Shown here one piece after another: positions 33,758-42,818 of a stretch of DNA of 48,026 nt. A program made the translations under genes and the position numbers. Within the stretch, counting starts at the first letter, position 1. The number at the start of each line of letters is the position of its first letter. Source of the stretch: CAZHGD01 sp964531735 (GTDB lineage Bacteria; Armatimonadota; UBA10988); assembly GCA_964531735.1 (NCBI GenBank), contig CAZHGD010000042.1, forward strand, positions 1 to 48,026, in the 5' to 3' direction. The notes under the pieces were generated by a model. The model saw nothing but the letters and a program-made list of their open reading frames with translations, had not been told where the DNA came from and did not search any database.

Positions 33758-33787
33758 GGGCTGGCGTATGGCCGCGAGGAGCTGCAG

Positions 33788-34988
33788 ATGACGCTGATCG
33801 AGGGATTGCGGACCGCGTTGGCCGCGCTGGCGGCCAACAAGCTGCGGTCGGCGTTGACGACGCTGGGCGTGGTGATCGGCGTCGGCGCCGTGATCGCCAT
33901 GGTCGCCCTCGGTGAAGGCGCCCAGCGCGACATCCAGGCGCGGATCAACAAGCTGGGCAGCAACCTGCTGTTCCTGGCGCCGGGCCAGGCTCAGTCCGGC
34001 ATGATCTTCCGCGCCATCGGCTCGGCGGACATCATCCGCATCGACGACACGCTGGAGATGAAGGCCAACGTGCCCGAGGTGGCCGGCGTGGCCCCGGAGA
34101 TCCAGCGGAACGTTCAGGTCAAGGCCGGCACCAAGAACGGTGACTTCCGCATCCTGGGCACGTTCGCCGACTACAGCTTCGTGCGCAGCGCCGAACTGGT
34201 GCAGGGCCGCTTCTTCACCAGCCTGGAGCAGCAGGGCCGCCGCAACGTCTGCGTGATCGGCTCGAATGTCCACGATCTGCTGTTCAACAGCGGCCAAGCG
34301 GTCGGCAAGCGGGTGCGGATTCGCGGGATTCCGTTCACGGTCGTCGGCGTCATGGCGGCCCGGGGCGGCTTCGGGCGCGATGACGACAACATCATGGCAC
34401 CGCTGAGCACGGTGCGGCAGCGACTGGTCAACACCAAGTACGTCCGCGTCGTGGCCATCTCCGGGCGCGAGGGCGTCTCCCTGACCGCCGTCGAGGACGG
34501 GGTGCGCCGCTACATGCGGCGCCGGCTTCGCCAGCGGCCGGGCGACCCGGACAAGTTCTCGATCCAGTCGCAAGCCGACATCCTGAGCACGATGCAGGAG
34601 ACCAACCAGGTGTTCAAGATGCTACTCGCCGGCATCGCCAGCATTTCGCTGCTGGTCGGCGGCATCGGCATCATGAACATCATGCTGGTGACCGTCACCG
34701 AGCGCACGCGGGAGATCGGCATCCGCAAGGCCCTCGGCGCCAAGCGCCGCGATATCCAGCTCCAGTTCCTGGTGGAGAGCACCGTCCTCAGCGTGCTCGG
34801 CGGCGTCATCGGTGTGACGCTGGGCATCGCCACGGCCTGGGTGACCGAGGCGAAGTTCGGCCTCACCACCGTGGTCACGCTGCCGTCGGTGGTGCTGGCC
34901 TTCGGTTGTGCCGCGGGCATCGGCATTGTGTTCGGCTTCTACCCGGCCAATGAGGCCGCCAAGCTCGACCCGATCCAGGCGTTGCGAT

Positions 34989-34996
<8 letters not shown>
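33788..34996 (+). CDS. MacB/FtsX-type ABC permease
   Basis: 402 residues from ATG 33788 with AGGAG six bases upstream. Layout is typical of MacB-type VII ABC permeases: an N-terminal membrane helix (ALTTLGVVIGVGAVIAMVAL), an extracytoplasmic MacB_PCD domain of about 230 residues, then three helices of the FtsX domain (GIASISLLVGGIGIMNIMLV, GGVIGVTLGIATAW, VLAFGCAAGIGIVFGFYPA). The conserved TERTREIGIRKALGAKRRDI cytoplasmic loop is present. In MacB these parts follow a fused ATPase; here the ATPase is a separate gene overlapping by eight bases. Confidence 0.93.
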
Positions 34997-35714
<718 letters not shown>

Positions 35715-35799
35715 GCCGGAGGACGCACCGCCGACGAGGTGAAGCCCTGGTCCGTGGAGCGCGGCGCGCTGCCAGACGGCGTGCCGGCCGGGTAGGACC

Positions 35800-37140
35800 A
35801 TGAGAATCGGTGCCGGTAAGGTTGACATCACCCCGCGCGTTGGCGTCGAGTTGTGCGGCTTCGGGCCCTTCCTGAACCGCCATTCCATCGCGGTACGCGA
35901 CCGCCTGTGGGCGCGCGCGATGGCCGTCGAACGCGACGGTGCCATCGTGGCCATCGTCAGTTGCGACCTGATCGGCCTGTACCGGCCGCAGGTCGACCGC
36001 GTGCGCGAGTTGGTCCGCGCCGCCACCGGCCTGGACGCCGGCCAGGTCATGGTCCACTGCACGCACACGCACAGCGGTCCGGCCACCGGCACGCTCAACG
36101 GCTGGGGCGACCCCGACGCGCCCTACCTGGAGCTGTTGCCCGCGCGCGTCGCTCAGGCCGTGATCGCGGCCGTCGGCAACCTGCAGTCAGCCACACTGGC
36201 CCACGCCGAGGTGCCCTGCGAAGGCATCGGCCTGAACCGCGAATGGGACCGTGACGCGCCGCCACTGGAGGACGTGCTGCCCGACTCCTGGCGACCGGCA
36301 CTGCCAGAGTTGACCGACACCACCTGCCAGGTGCTGGCGGCGCACAACCTGGCCGGCGAGCTGATCTGCTTTGCCAGCTACTTTGGCTGCCATCCGGTGG
36401 TCTGCTGCCAGACCTCGCGCTACATCAGCGGTGACTTCGTCGGCGTCGCCACGAACCTGCTGGAGCGCGAGCATCCGGGCGCGGTGGGGCTGTTCCTGCA
36501 AGGCGCCCAGGGCGACGTCAACTCGTGCGTGGTCCACAAGCCCGAGCAGGAGGCGCTGCTCGCGTTGGACGTCATCGCTGGCCGCTACGCGCGCGCGGTG
36601 CGACACGGCCTCGCCGCCGCGCAGCCGATCGAGGTGGACCAGGTGCGCCACGCGTCCCGGCGGGTGCGGTTCAGCCGCCGGGCGGTGGACCTGACCTGGG
36701 TCCGTGAGCGAGTGGCCGAGCAGGAGGCCATCTTGTCCGCGCCAGGCGCCAGCGATACCGATGCGGCGGTGCGGATGGCCGCCGTCTACGCCAAGGGCCT
36801 GCGATCGTTCATGGCGGCGATGGAGCAGGGCCAGTCGCTCGATCCGCCGATTGAGATTGCCGGTCTCCGGATGGGGCCGCTGGCCATCCTCGGCGGCCCG
36901 TTCGAGATCTTCCAGGCCATCAAGAACGATGTCCGGCGGCAGGTCCGCGCGCCACTGAGCATGGTGCTCGGGCTGACCAACGACCAGTTCGGCTATGCGC
37001 CGGACCAGAAGACCGCGGCCGCCAAGGCCGACGGCTACACCGCCTACGTGGTGCCGCTCATCCTGGGTGTGCTGCCGTTCGCCAACATCCATGAGGAACT
37101 GGTGCAGGCGTTCCTGGCCGTGGCCGGCGAGCTCGACTAG
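35800..37140 (+). CDS. Neutral/alkaline ceramidase-like protein (N-terminal domain family)
   Basis: 446 residues from ATG 35800, with AGGA close before it. The family zinc motif C-T-H89-T-H91-S-G-P is present, as are KVDITP at the start, FASYFGCHPVV, YISGDFVGVATNLLE and FLQGAQGDVNS, which are typical of the neutral ceramidase N-terminal domain. No signal peptide is seen and the length matches only the N-terminal domain, so it is unlikely to be a secreted ceramidase; many bacterial homologues hydrolyse other amides or glycosyl compounds. It lies 85 bases after the ABC ATPase, with no clear promoter or terminator between, so transcription from the efflux operon is possible. Confidence 0.82.
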   Translation: MRIGAGKVDITPRVGVELCGFGPFLNRHSIAVRDRLWARAMAVERDGAIVAIVSCDLIGLYRPQVDRVRELVRAATGLDAGQVMVHCTHTHSGPATGTLNGWGDPDAPYLELLPARVAQAVIAAVGNLQSATLAHAEVPCEGIGLNREWDRDAPPLEDVLPDSWRPALPELTDTTCQVLAAHNLAGELICFASYFGCHPVVCCQTSRYISGDFVGVATNLLEREHPGAVGLFLQGAQGDVNSCVVHKPEQEALLALDVIAGRYARAVRHGLAAAQPIEVDQVRHASRRVRFSRRAVDLTWVRERVAEQEAILSAPGASDTDAAVRMAAVYAKGLRSFMAAMEQGQSLDPPIEIAGLRMGPLAILGGPFEIFQAIKNDVRRQVRAPLSMVLGLTNDQFGYAPDQKTAAAKADGYTAYVVPLILGVLPFANIHEELVQAFLAVAGELD

Positions 37141-37163
37141 GGTCGAGCGGTGCCGGCGGTCGC

Positions 37164-37193
37164 TTGACACCGTTGCTGGCGGCCGCCTACAGT
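37164..37193 (+). promoter_or_regulatory. Promoter of Kelch-like gene
   Basis: TTGACA (37164-37169), 18-base spacer, TACAGT (37188-37193), with an expected start near 37200, about 39 bases before the ATG. Confidence 0.6.
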
Positions 37194-37238
37194 TCGGGCC
37201 AGCGGCGCCGAGGGTGCCTCGACGCCGAGAGACCGCCC

Positions 37239-38186
37239 ATGACTACCACGCTCGCTGTCGTGGCCATGACCAGCATGGTCGCCGGTACGCCGTCGGGTCC
37301 CAGTTGGGAACGCCTGGCGGAACACGCCGCCTTCAGCCCGCGCGACACGGCCGAAGGGGTCGTCTTCGCCGACAAGCTCTGGCTGAGCAATGCCTACCAC
37401 GTCGGCAACGTGCTCGTGCGTGACCTCTGGAACTCCGCTGACGGCCTGGCCTGGACGCGGGTGTCTGAGGCCACGCCGTATGACGGCTACGCCGAGATGT
37501 CGGTCTACCACGACCGCATCTGGGCTGTGAAGGCCAGTGTCTGGAACTCGGCCGACGGGGTGAACTGGAGCCGGGTGGCCGAGAAGACGCCGTTCGGCAC
37601 GCGGGGCTACGGTGAGACCGTCGTGTTCAAGGACCGTCTGTTCCAACTCGGGAGCGGCTCGGACGTCTGGTCGACCACCGACGGGGTCACCTGGACCTGC
37701 CACACCAAGCAGGCCGCCTACGGTCAGCGCGCGGCCTGCGGCATCGCCGTCTTCAAAGGCCGCCTGTGGCTGCTGGGCGGACGCACGCCGGGCCCGAACG
37801 ATCCGCCCGAGAAGGGCTACCAGGCGATGTGGACGCGGAACGACGTCTGGTCGTCGGACGACGGCGAGCACTGGACACGGCTGGTGGAGCACGCGCCGTG
37901 GGCGCCGCGCCAGTGGCACATTGCTGAGGTGTACCGCGACCGTTTGTGGATCATCGGTGGCCACGACAACGTGAACAGCGCCAACCTGGCCGACGTGTGG
38001 TACACCGAGGATGGCGTCACCTGGCACGAATACCGCTCGGAGCAGCGCTTCAGCCCGCGCCACGAGGTGACTACCTACGTGTTCCAGGACGCGCTGTGGG
38101 TCGTGGCGGGCAATGCCTGGCCGCTGATGAACGACATCTGGCGGCTGAAGCTGCCCACGGACTGGCTGGGCCGCCCGGCGGGCTAG
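37239..38186 (+). CDS. Kelch/sortilin-like beta-propeller protein
   Basis: 315 residues from ATG 37239. It consists of six or so repeats of the pattern 'D-W-NSADG-x-x-W-T-R-V' and 'D-R-x-W-x-x-G-G', for example LWNSADGLAWTRV, VWNSADGVNWSRV, VWSTTDGVTWTCH, VWSSDDGEHWTRL, VWYTEDGVTWHEY, with RLWLLGGRTPG and RLWIIGGHDN between. Kelch-like propellers bind carbohydrates or proteins; no catalytic residues are evident. The N-terminal MTTTLAVVAMTSMVAGTPSG may be a weak signal peptide. It has its own promoter. The next gene starts 61 bases downstream. Function unknown. Confidence 0.78.
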   Translation: MTTTLAVVAMTSMVAGTPSGPSWERLAEHAAFSPRDTAEGVVFADKLWLSNAYHVGNVLVRDLWNSADGLAWTRVSEATPYDGYAEMSVYHDRIWAVKASVWNSADGVNWSRVAEKTPFGTRGYGETVVFKDRLFQLGSGSDVWSTTDGVTWTCHTKQAAYGQRAACGIAVFKGRLWLLGGRTPGPNDPPEKGYQAMWTRNDVWSSDDGEHWTRLVEHAPWAPRQWHIAEVYRDRLWIIGGHDNVNSANLADVWYTEDGVTWHEYRSEQRFSPRHEVTTYVFQDALWVVAGNAWPLMNDIWRLKLPTDWLGRPAG

Positions 38187-38247
38187 GCGCGGCCGCAGGA
38201 GCGTGAGACGCGGTGTCGAAGCGCTACACGACACAGAGGAGTGGTGC

Positions 38248-39258
38248 ATGAAGGCGTTGGTGGTGACCGGGCCCGGTGAGTACGGCTGGCAGGACATCCG
38301 GCAGCCGGAGCCCGGGCCGGGCGAGGCGCTGGTCAAGATCGAGGTCTGTGGCTTCTGCAACAGCACCGACGCCGAGCTGGTGGCCGGCACGCAACCGTAC
38401 CGGCCGGCGACGCCGTTCGTGCTCGGCCACGAGGCGGTGGGCCGCGTGGTCGAGGTCGGCGCCGACGTCCGGCGCTTCGCTGTCGGCGACCGGGTGACGC
38501 GGCCGACCGCGCTCTGGCCCGGCGAGCAGCGCGACGGCCTGTACAGTGGCTGGGGCGGCTTCGCCGAGTACGGTATCGTGCGCGAGGAGGGCGGCTACCA
38601 GGGCGAACGCCAGTTGGTGGTCAGCGGCGAGGTGCCGGCGGAGACGGCGTTCCTCAGCATCTCGCTGGCTGAGACGCGCGCCTTCGTGGAGCAGTTGGAG
38701 GAGGCCTACGCGCCGGTGCGCCACCGCTGCGTGGTCGTGGTGGGCACGGGGATTGCCGGTCTGACGGCGATCTACTGGGCGCGGCGGGCCGGCGCTGATC
38801 CGGTGATCGCCCTCGGCCGGCGGCCCGAGCGGCTGCGGCTGGCGCGCCAGGCCGGGGCCCACCTCGCCTTGGCCCTGTCGGATGAGGAGTTGGCCGCCAA
38901 GCTCCGTGACCGCAGCAGCGGGCGCCTGGCCGAGGTGATGATCGAGGCCATCGGCAAGCCGAAGGTGCTGACGAGTCTCTATCCGCTGCTCGCGCCGCAG
39001 GCGCTGTTGGCAGTGTACGGGGCCGGACCCGCCGACGACTACGAAGCCGCGCTGCGGCAGGCGCCGGCCGGTGTGCAGGTGACCAAGCCCGGACCCGAAG
39101 AGCACCGCTACACGCAGCAGGTGTCCGCCGAGCTGGCCGACGGCACCATCGACGCGGGCTTCTGGCGGACGCACGTCTGGACTACTGACCAGTTCAGCGC
39201 GGCGTTGGCCCAGATCGCGGCCGGCGAGGTGCTCAAGGGCTGCGTGCGGTTCGACTGA
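38248..39258 (+). CDS. Zinc-type alcohol dehydrogenase, no structural-zinc loop
   Basis: 336 residues from ATG 38248 with GAGGAG seven bases upstream. MDR fold with catalytic C37 (CNSTD) and H61-E62 (LGHEAVGRV), and a NAD-binding VVGTGIAGLTAIYWARRAG. The CX2CX2CX7C loop found in the other dehydrogenase (13508-14524) is replaced by PTALWPGEQRDGLY, so only the catalytic zinc is expected. Substrate unknown; sugar alcohols or threonine-like compounds are typical. It is the last plus-strand gene before the convergent ATPase and overlaps a hairpin shared with that gene's end. Confidence 0.85.
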   Translation: MKALVVTGPGEYGWQDIRQPEPGPGEALVKIEVCGFCNSTDAELVAGTQPYRPATPFVLGHEAVGRVVEVGADVRRFAVGDRVTRPTALWPGEQRDGLYSGWGGFAEYGIVREEGGYQGERQLVVSGEVPAETAFLSISLAETRAFVEQLEEAYAPVRHRCVVVVGTGIAGLTAIYWARRAGADPVIALGRRPERLRLARQAGAHLALALSDEELAAKLRDRSSGRLAEVMIEAIGKPKVLTSLYPLLAPQALLAVYGAGPADDYEAALRQAPAGVQVTKPGPEEHRYTQQVSAELADGTIDAGFWRTHVWTTDQFSAALAQIAAGEVLKGCVRFD

Positions 39259-39270
39259 CGGCCTAGTCGA
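39251..39270. terminator. Weak hairpin between convergent genes
   Basis: TCGACT and AGTCGA (39251-39256 and 39265-39270) pair across an 8-base loop. Both halves encode the Asp-stop ends of the two convergent genes, so the symmetry may partly reflect shared codons. There is no U-tract. Confidence 0.25.
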
Positions 39271-42200
39271 GCGAGACGAGCGGGTCGTCGGGTCGGTCCA
39301 GGCGCGCTTGGGCGAGGGCGGCCCGCAGCAGACTCTCGAAGTCAGCGACGGCGGCTTCGACATCGTCGGGGCCGACCCATGTCCACCGTTCGCGGAGCTG
39401 CGTCAGCACCCCGAGCGAGGCCGGCGTGGGCGGCAGGTGGGCCGCCAGCAGGGCGACGGTAGCGTCGGTCAACAACTCGGGCAGAGCCGTGGTCTGCGGA
39501 CCGAGCAAGGCGGACAGCAGGTCGGCCAGGGCACCGGCGGCGACGTGGCGCGGGTCGGCGCCCAGGAGGTCGTGTAGCTTCTGCCCGCGCTGAGTGCTGG
39601 CCTCGGTGGTGTCCAGTTGTAGGTCGTCCAGCGGTCGGCTGGTCGGCGGGTCACCGATCTTCCACCCGCACGACGGACACGACGGCAGTTCGGGCGGCGG
39701 CTGGATGACGCGGCAGGGGCGCAGTAGCGGCTCGATCTCGTCGGCGCGCCTCAGCAGCCGTGCGGCCACCGGCACACCGAGCTGGGGCAGGCGGTCCAGG
39801 CGCGCCAGAGCGACCAGCGTGGCCCGCAACTGGTGCCACCGGCGGTGCAACTCGGCCAGGCGGGCGTGGTGGTCACGATGGGCGGCCGCGTACACGGTCG
39901 CGTACTGCCGGCGCAGGGCGGCGCCGTCGGCCAGCAGGCCGGCGATGACGTTGGGGCTGTTGAGCAAGCGGTCGAGGCGCAGCTTGGCATGCAGCACGGC
40001 GAGCTCGCCATCGAGCCGGTGCTGCGGCGACAGGCGCGCACCGCGCACGAAGTCATGCAGGCTGGCCAGCTTCGGTGCCTGGGCGGCCACCCGCTGCCAC
40101 CGCCGGAAAGCCTCGATGGCGGAGGCCCAGGAGGTCTGCTCGGCCGCGCCGAGGTTGAGCAGCAGGCGGTCGAACTCCGCTGGTTCGCTGCACTCACCGA
40201 CGCGCGCGAACCGCGCCAGCGCGAGCGCGGCGTCGGTCGGCAGCGGCTCGTCGAACCGTTCGGCGAGATCGCGCAGGGCCTCACTCACCTGGCGCGCATC
40301 GGCGCCCAGGTGGCGCAGCCCGGCCCGGAGCAGCTCGAACTGCTCGTCTGGCGACCGGCCGTCGCCCTCGGCCAGCTCGCCGACGACCACCTGGGCAAAC
40401 CCGAGCAGCTCTGACCATGGCCGCGCGCCGGCGCGCACCAGGCGGAGAAGCTGTTGCGACCGCGCTGCCGACCAGCTCCACTGACGCACCGCTCCGGCCT
40501 CCGCGAACCCAGGCCCGAGGCCCGGCTCCAGGACCTCCAGCAGAGAGGGCGGGTCGGAGCGAACCACAAAGGCGAGGACAAACAGCCTGGCCAGATCGCA
40601 GGTCAGGCCATGGGGTGGTGCACAGAGGTGGACCAGGGCGTCGGGCAGGCTGACCGAGCCGCCACCGGCCAGCAGCATCCGGCGGAGGTCGTCGAAGCCG
40701 GCCGGCTCCTGTTGCGGCGCCAAGCCCAACGCGTGGCGCGCGGGACAGGCGTCGGCGGCGCCCTCGCGGACTTCGTCCCAGACGGCGGCAAGCTGCTCGT
40801 CGCCGAGCGGTTCGTCGAGGAGGTCACTGGCCACCCACCGAGTGCGAGCGGTGATGGATCGCTGCCAACGGCTACGAATCAGGCTCGCGGCCCAGTGCTG
40901 CGGCGGCACGCGTGACACCGTCTCGGGCCAGCTATCGGGTAGGGCGGGCTGCGCTGTGGCCTGTCCCTGGGCGACCGCCCGAGCAGCCCGGTGCAGCGCC
41001 GCCGGCTCCTGGCGGGCCAGCCAGTCGGCGGCCAGTTGCCGCAACGCCGGCAGGGCTTGCGCGTCGTCGGCCACCGCCGCGTGCCAAGCGTAGCTGCGCC
41101 AGAACACGCGCTCGGTGGTGGTCAGCGGCGCCGGCGTCAAGACCACGACGCGCTCGTCCAGGAGTGCCGACGCCGGCACCGTCTGTGGCTGGGTGAGCAG
41201 CACCAGACGGAAGGCCACCTCGGCGGGCAAAGGCTCGCCGTACCGGGCGTCGAAGACATCCGCCGCGATGGTCTCGCCGCGGTAGCAGACGTTCTCCCAA
41301 ACGACCTCGGTCAAGGCGGATCGTGCCAGCCGCTCGATGGCGCGGACGCGTTGCGCGCTCACCAGCCGGTCGGGCAGGACGAAGGCCTGCTCGGCCACAG
41401 CCTGGCGCAGGGCCACCTCGAGCGGCGCGGCGAGGTGCAGACGGATGCCGTCGGCAATCTCGAGCGCCGGGTGCATCTGTAGCGCCAGGCGCACCGCCGG
41501 CTCCTCGGCTTCCAGGACCTGCGGCGGCGCCACCGCTGCCATGCCCGCCGCGGCGCGCAGCAGCAGGCGCTTCACATACCGGTCGACGGTGGGGTGCACG
41601 CCGGTGTCCGGCCGCCCGTGGGCTGCCCAGTTTGCGGGCAAGTCTTCGGCCAGCAGCTCGCACAGGCTGGCCGAAGAGAGCAGCGAATCGCCCACCAGCG
41701 GGCGCTGGCGGCTGCTGGCCGCTGCCTCGGCCACAATCCGGCGGCCAATGGTCAGCGGCTCGGGCGAACCGGCCACCAGCCGCGCCAGCAGGCTCCACCC
41801 ATCACGCGTCATGACGGCGTCGCTCAGGCCTCGGTCGGCCAGGTCGCCGGCTATGGCCGCCGGTGCCAGCGCCGGCAGCGCGACCTCGGTGAGGCGGTCC
41901 GCGTACGCCTCGGGTGGCGGCTCGGTGCTGGCGACGACCAGCTTCCAGTCGGTGGACGCGATGGCCCGGTGCTCCGGGGCACACGCCGCGAGCAACTCCG
42001 CGCCGACGTGTGGCGGTGCGGAGTCGAGGTTGTCCACCAGCAGCAGCAGACGACAGGTCGCCGGCAGCGGCAGTTGGTGCGTGGCCCGTGCGAACAGCCT
42101 GTCCAGCGGCGTCGGCGGCGGCGGCACGCCGTGGCGGCCGGCCCATTCCAGCACCAGCCTGCCCGCGGCCTCCCGGCCGTACCGCCGGCGGACATCCGCG

Positions 42201-42550
42201 AGTGACATGCCGTACTGCGCCAAGGCGGTCCGCTCGACGGCCTCAGCAGGCAGCGGGTCGTTCGCCTGGTCGTACCAGTCCAGCCAGTCCGCAGGCGGCC
42301 ACAGGTCGACCTGGCAAGGCGGCTCGATGGCTTGGCCCAGCTCGGCCAGCGCCTCACCGATCTGCGGCGACAGCGCGCCGGTGGGCGTGGTGCCTTGGGC
42401 CGCGTCGACGGCCAGCACCAACCAAGCCGGGCCGGACGGTTGGGTCGCCAGCAACGTGGCCGCAGCATAGACCGCGCGGAGCGTGTGCGTCTTCCCGCGC
42501 CCCGGTCCGCCGTGTAGCCAGACGACGTTGGTCGCCGTCAGCAACGACAA
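39263..42550 (-). CDS. Large P-loop ATPase with C-terminal Cys pair (DUF6079-like?)
   Basis: 1095 residues from TTG 42550, but the true start is probably upstream: the frame stays open to a TAG at 42694-42692 and encodes RRTELLGPPPDAAGVL just before 42550, yet has no ATG, GTG or TTG there (only CTG at 42688). Walker A GGPGRGKT is residues 14-21, and a Walker B-like strand CRLLLLVDNLD ends in Asp-Asn rather than Asp-Glu. The middle is a long helical region; the C-terminal third has a stretch YATVYAAAHRDHHARLAEL and then SCPSCGWKIGD (CxxC). From memory this resembles DUF6079/PglY-type ATPases of BREX/Pgl defence, but no other such genes are near. It could also be a STAND-like regulator. Confidence 0.7.
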   Translation of the reverse strand: MSLLTATNVVWLHGGPGRGKTHTLRAVYAAATLLATQPSGPAWLVLAVDAAQGTTPTGALSPQIGEALAELGQAIEPPCQVDLWPPADWLDWYDQANDPLPAEAVERTALAQYGMSLADVRRRYGREAAGRLVLEWAGRHGVPPPPTPLDRLFARATHQLPLPATCRLLLLVDNLDSAPPHVGAELLAACAPEHRAIASTDWKLVVASTEPPPEAYADRLTEVALPALAPAAIAGDLADRGLSDAVMTRDGWSLLARLVAGSPEPLTIGRRIVAEAAASSRQRPLVGDSLLSSASLCELLAEDLPANWAAHGRPDTGVHPTVDRYVKRLLLRAAAGMAAVAPPQVLEAEEPAVRLALQMHPALEIADGIRLHLAAPLEVALRQAVAEQAFVLPDRLVSAQRVRAIERLARSALTEVVWENVCYRGETIAADVFDARYGEPLPAEVAFRLVLLTQPQTVPASALLDERVVVLTPAPLTTTERVFWRSYAWHAAVADDAQALPALRQLAADWLARQEPAALHRAARAVAQGQATAQPALPDSWPETVSRVPPQHWAASLIRSRWQRSITARTRWVASDLLDEPLGDEQLAAVWDEVREGAADACPARHALGLAPQQEPAGFDDLRRMLLAGGGSVSLPDALVHLCAPPHGLTCDLARLFVLAFVVRSDPPSLLEVLEPGLGPGFAEAGAVRQWSWSAARSQQLLRLVRAGARPWSELLGFAQVVVGELAEGDGRSPDEQFELLRAGLRHLGADARQVSEALRDLAERFDEPLPTDAALALARFARVGECSEPAEFDRLLLNLGAAEQTSWASAIEAFRRWQRVAAQAPKLASLHDFVRGARLSPQHRLDGELAVLHAKLRLDRLLNSPNVIAGLLADGAALRRQYATVYAAAHRDHHARLAELHRRWHQLRATLVALARLDRLPQLGVPVAARLLRRADEIEPLLRPCRVIQPPPELPSCPSCGWKIGDPPTSRPLDDLQLDTTEASTQRGQKLHDLLGADPRHVAAGALADLLSALLGPQTTALPELLTDATVALLAAHLPPTPASLGVLTQLRERWTWVGPDDVEAAVADFESLLRAALAQARLDRPDDPLVSLD

Positions 42551-42690
42551 GACGCCGGCCGCGTCGGGCGGCGGGCCGAGCAGCTCCGTCCGGCGTGAGG
42601 GCTCGGTGGCTCCTCCGCCGTCGCGCTGCGCCTGGTTGTCGCTGTCAGGCTGTGTCGTCGCTGGCTCCGTGGTCCGTTTGAGCGGCAGAG

Positions 42691-42719
42691 ACTATATTGT
42701 CTGGTGTTGTGGATAACCA
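42691..42719 (-). promoter_or_regulatory. Putative promoter overlapped by a DnaA-box consensus
   Basis: Minus strand: TGGTTA (42719-42714), 17-base spacer, TATAGT (42696-42691). The minus-strand sequence TTATCCACA at 42716-42708, the perfect DnaA-box consensus, overlaps the -35 and spacer. Around it the sequence is visibly A+T-rich for this genome. Either may be chance. Confidence 0.35.
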
Positions 42720-42755
42720 GTAACAAAACCCAACTGGTCACCGAGTCGGTGCCGG

Positions 42756-42785
42756 TTGGGATTCGCGGCGGCGAGGTGTTAGGAT
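42756..42785 (+). promoter_or_regulatory. Candidate promoter of HzsA-related gene
   Basis: TTGGGA (42756-42761), 18-base spacer, TAGGAT (42780-42785); expected start near 42792, with GGAG at 42810-42813 before the ATG at 42819. Confidence 0.4.
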
Positions 42786-42818
42786 GCAGCCACGGGCTGG
42801 CCCCATCGCGGAGTCGAG

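Noticed and set aside
32810..34573. Minus-strand open frame (587 codons) opposite the adaptor and permease genes
   Set aside because: Mirror frame of coiled-coil and ABC permease coding sequence, His/Asp/Leu-rich and without domains.
39263..42550. A complete BREX or Pgl defence system
   Set aside because: Only a possible PglY/DUF6079-like ATPase is present; flanking genes are an alcohol dehydrogenase and an HzsA-related gene, with no methyltransferase, PglZ or kinase.
42700..42790. Replication origin because of the DnaA-box consensus
   Set aside because: Only one perfect box was found, with no dnaA, dnaN or gidA-type neighbours and no cluster of boxes.
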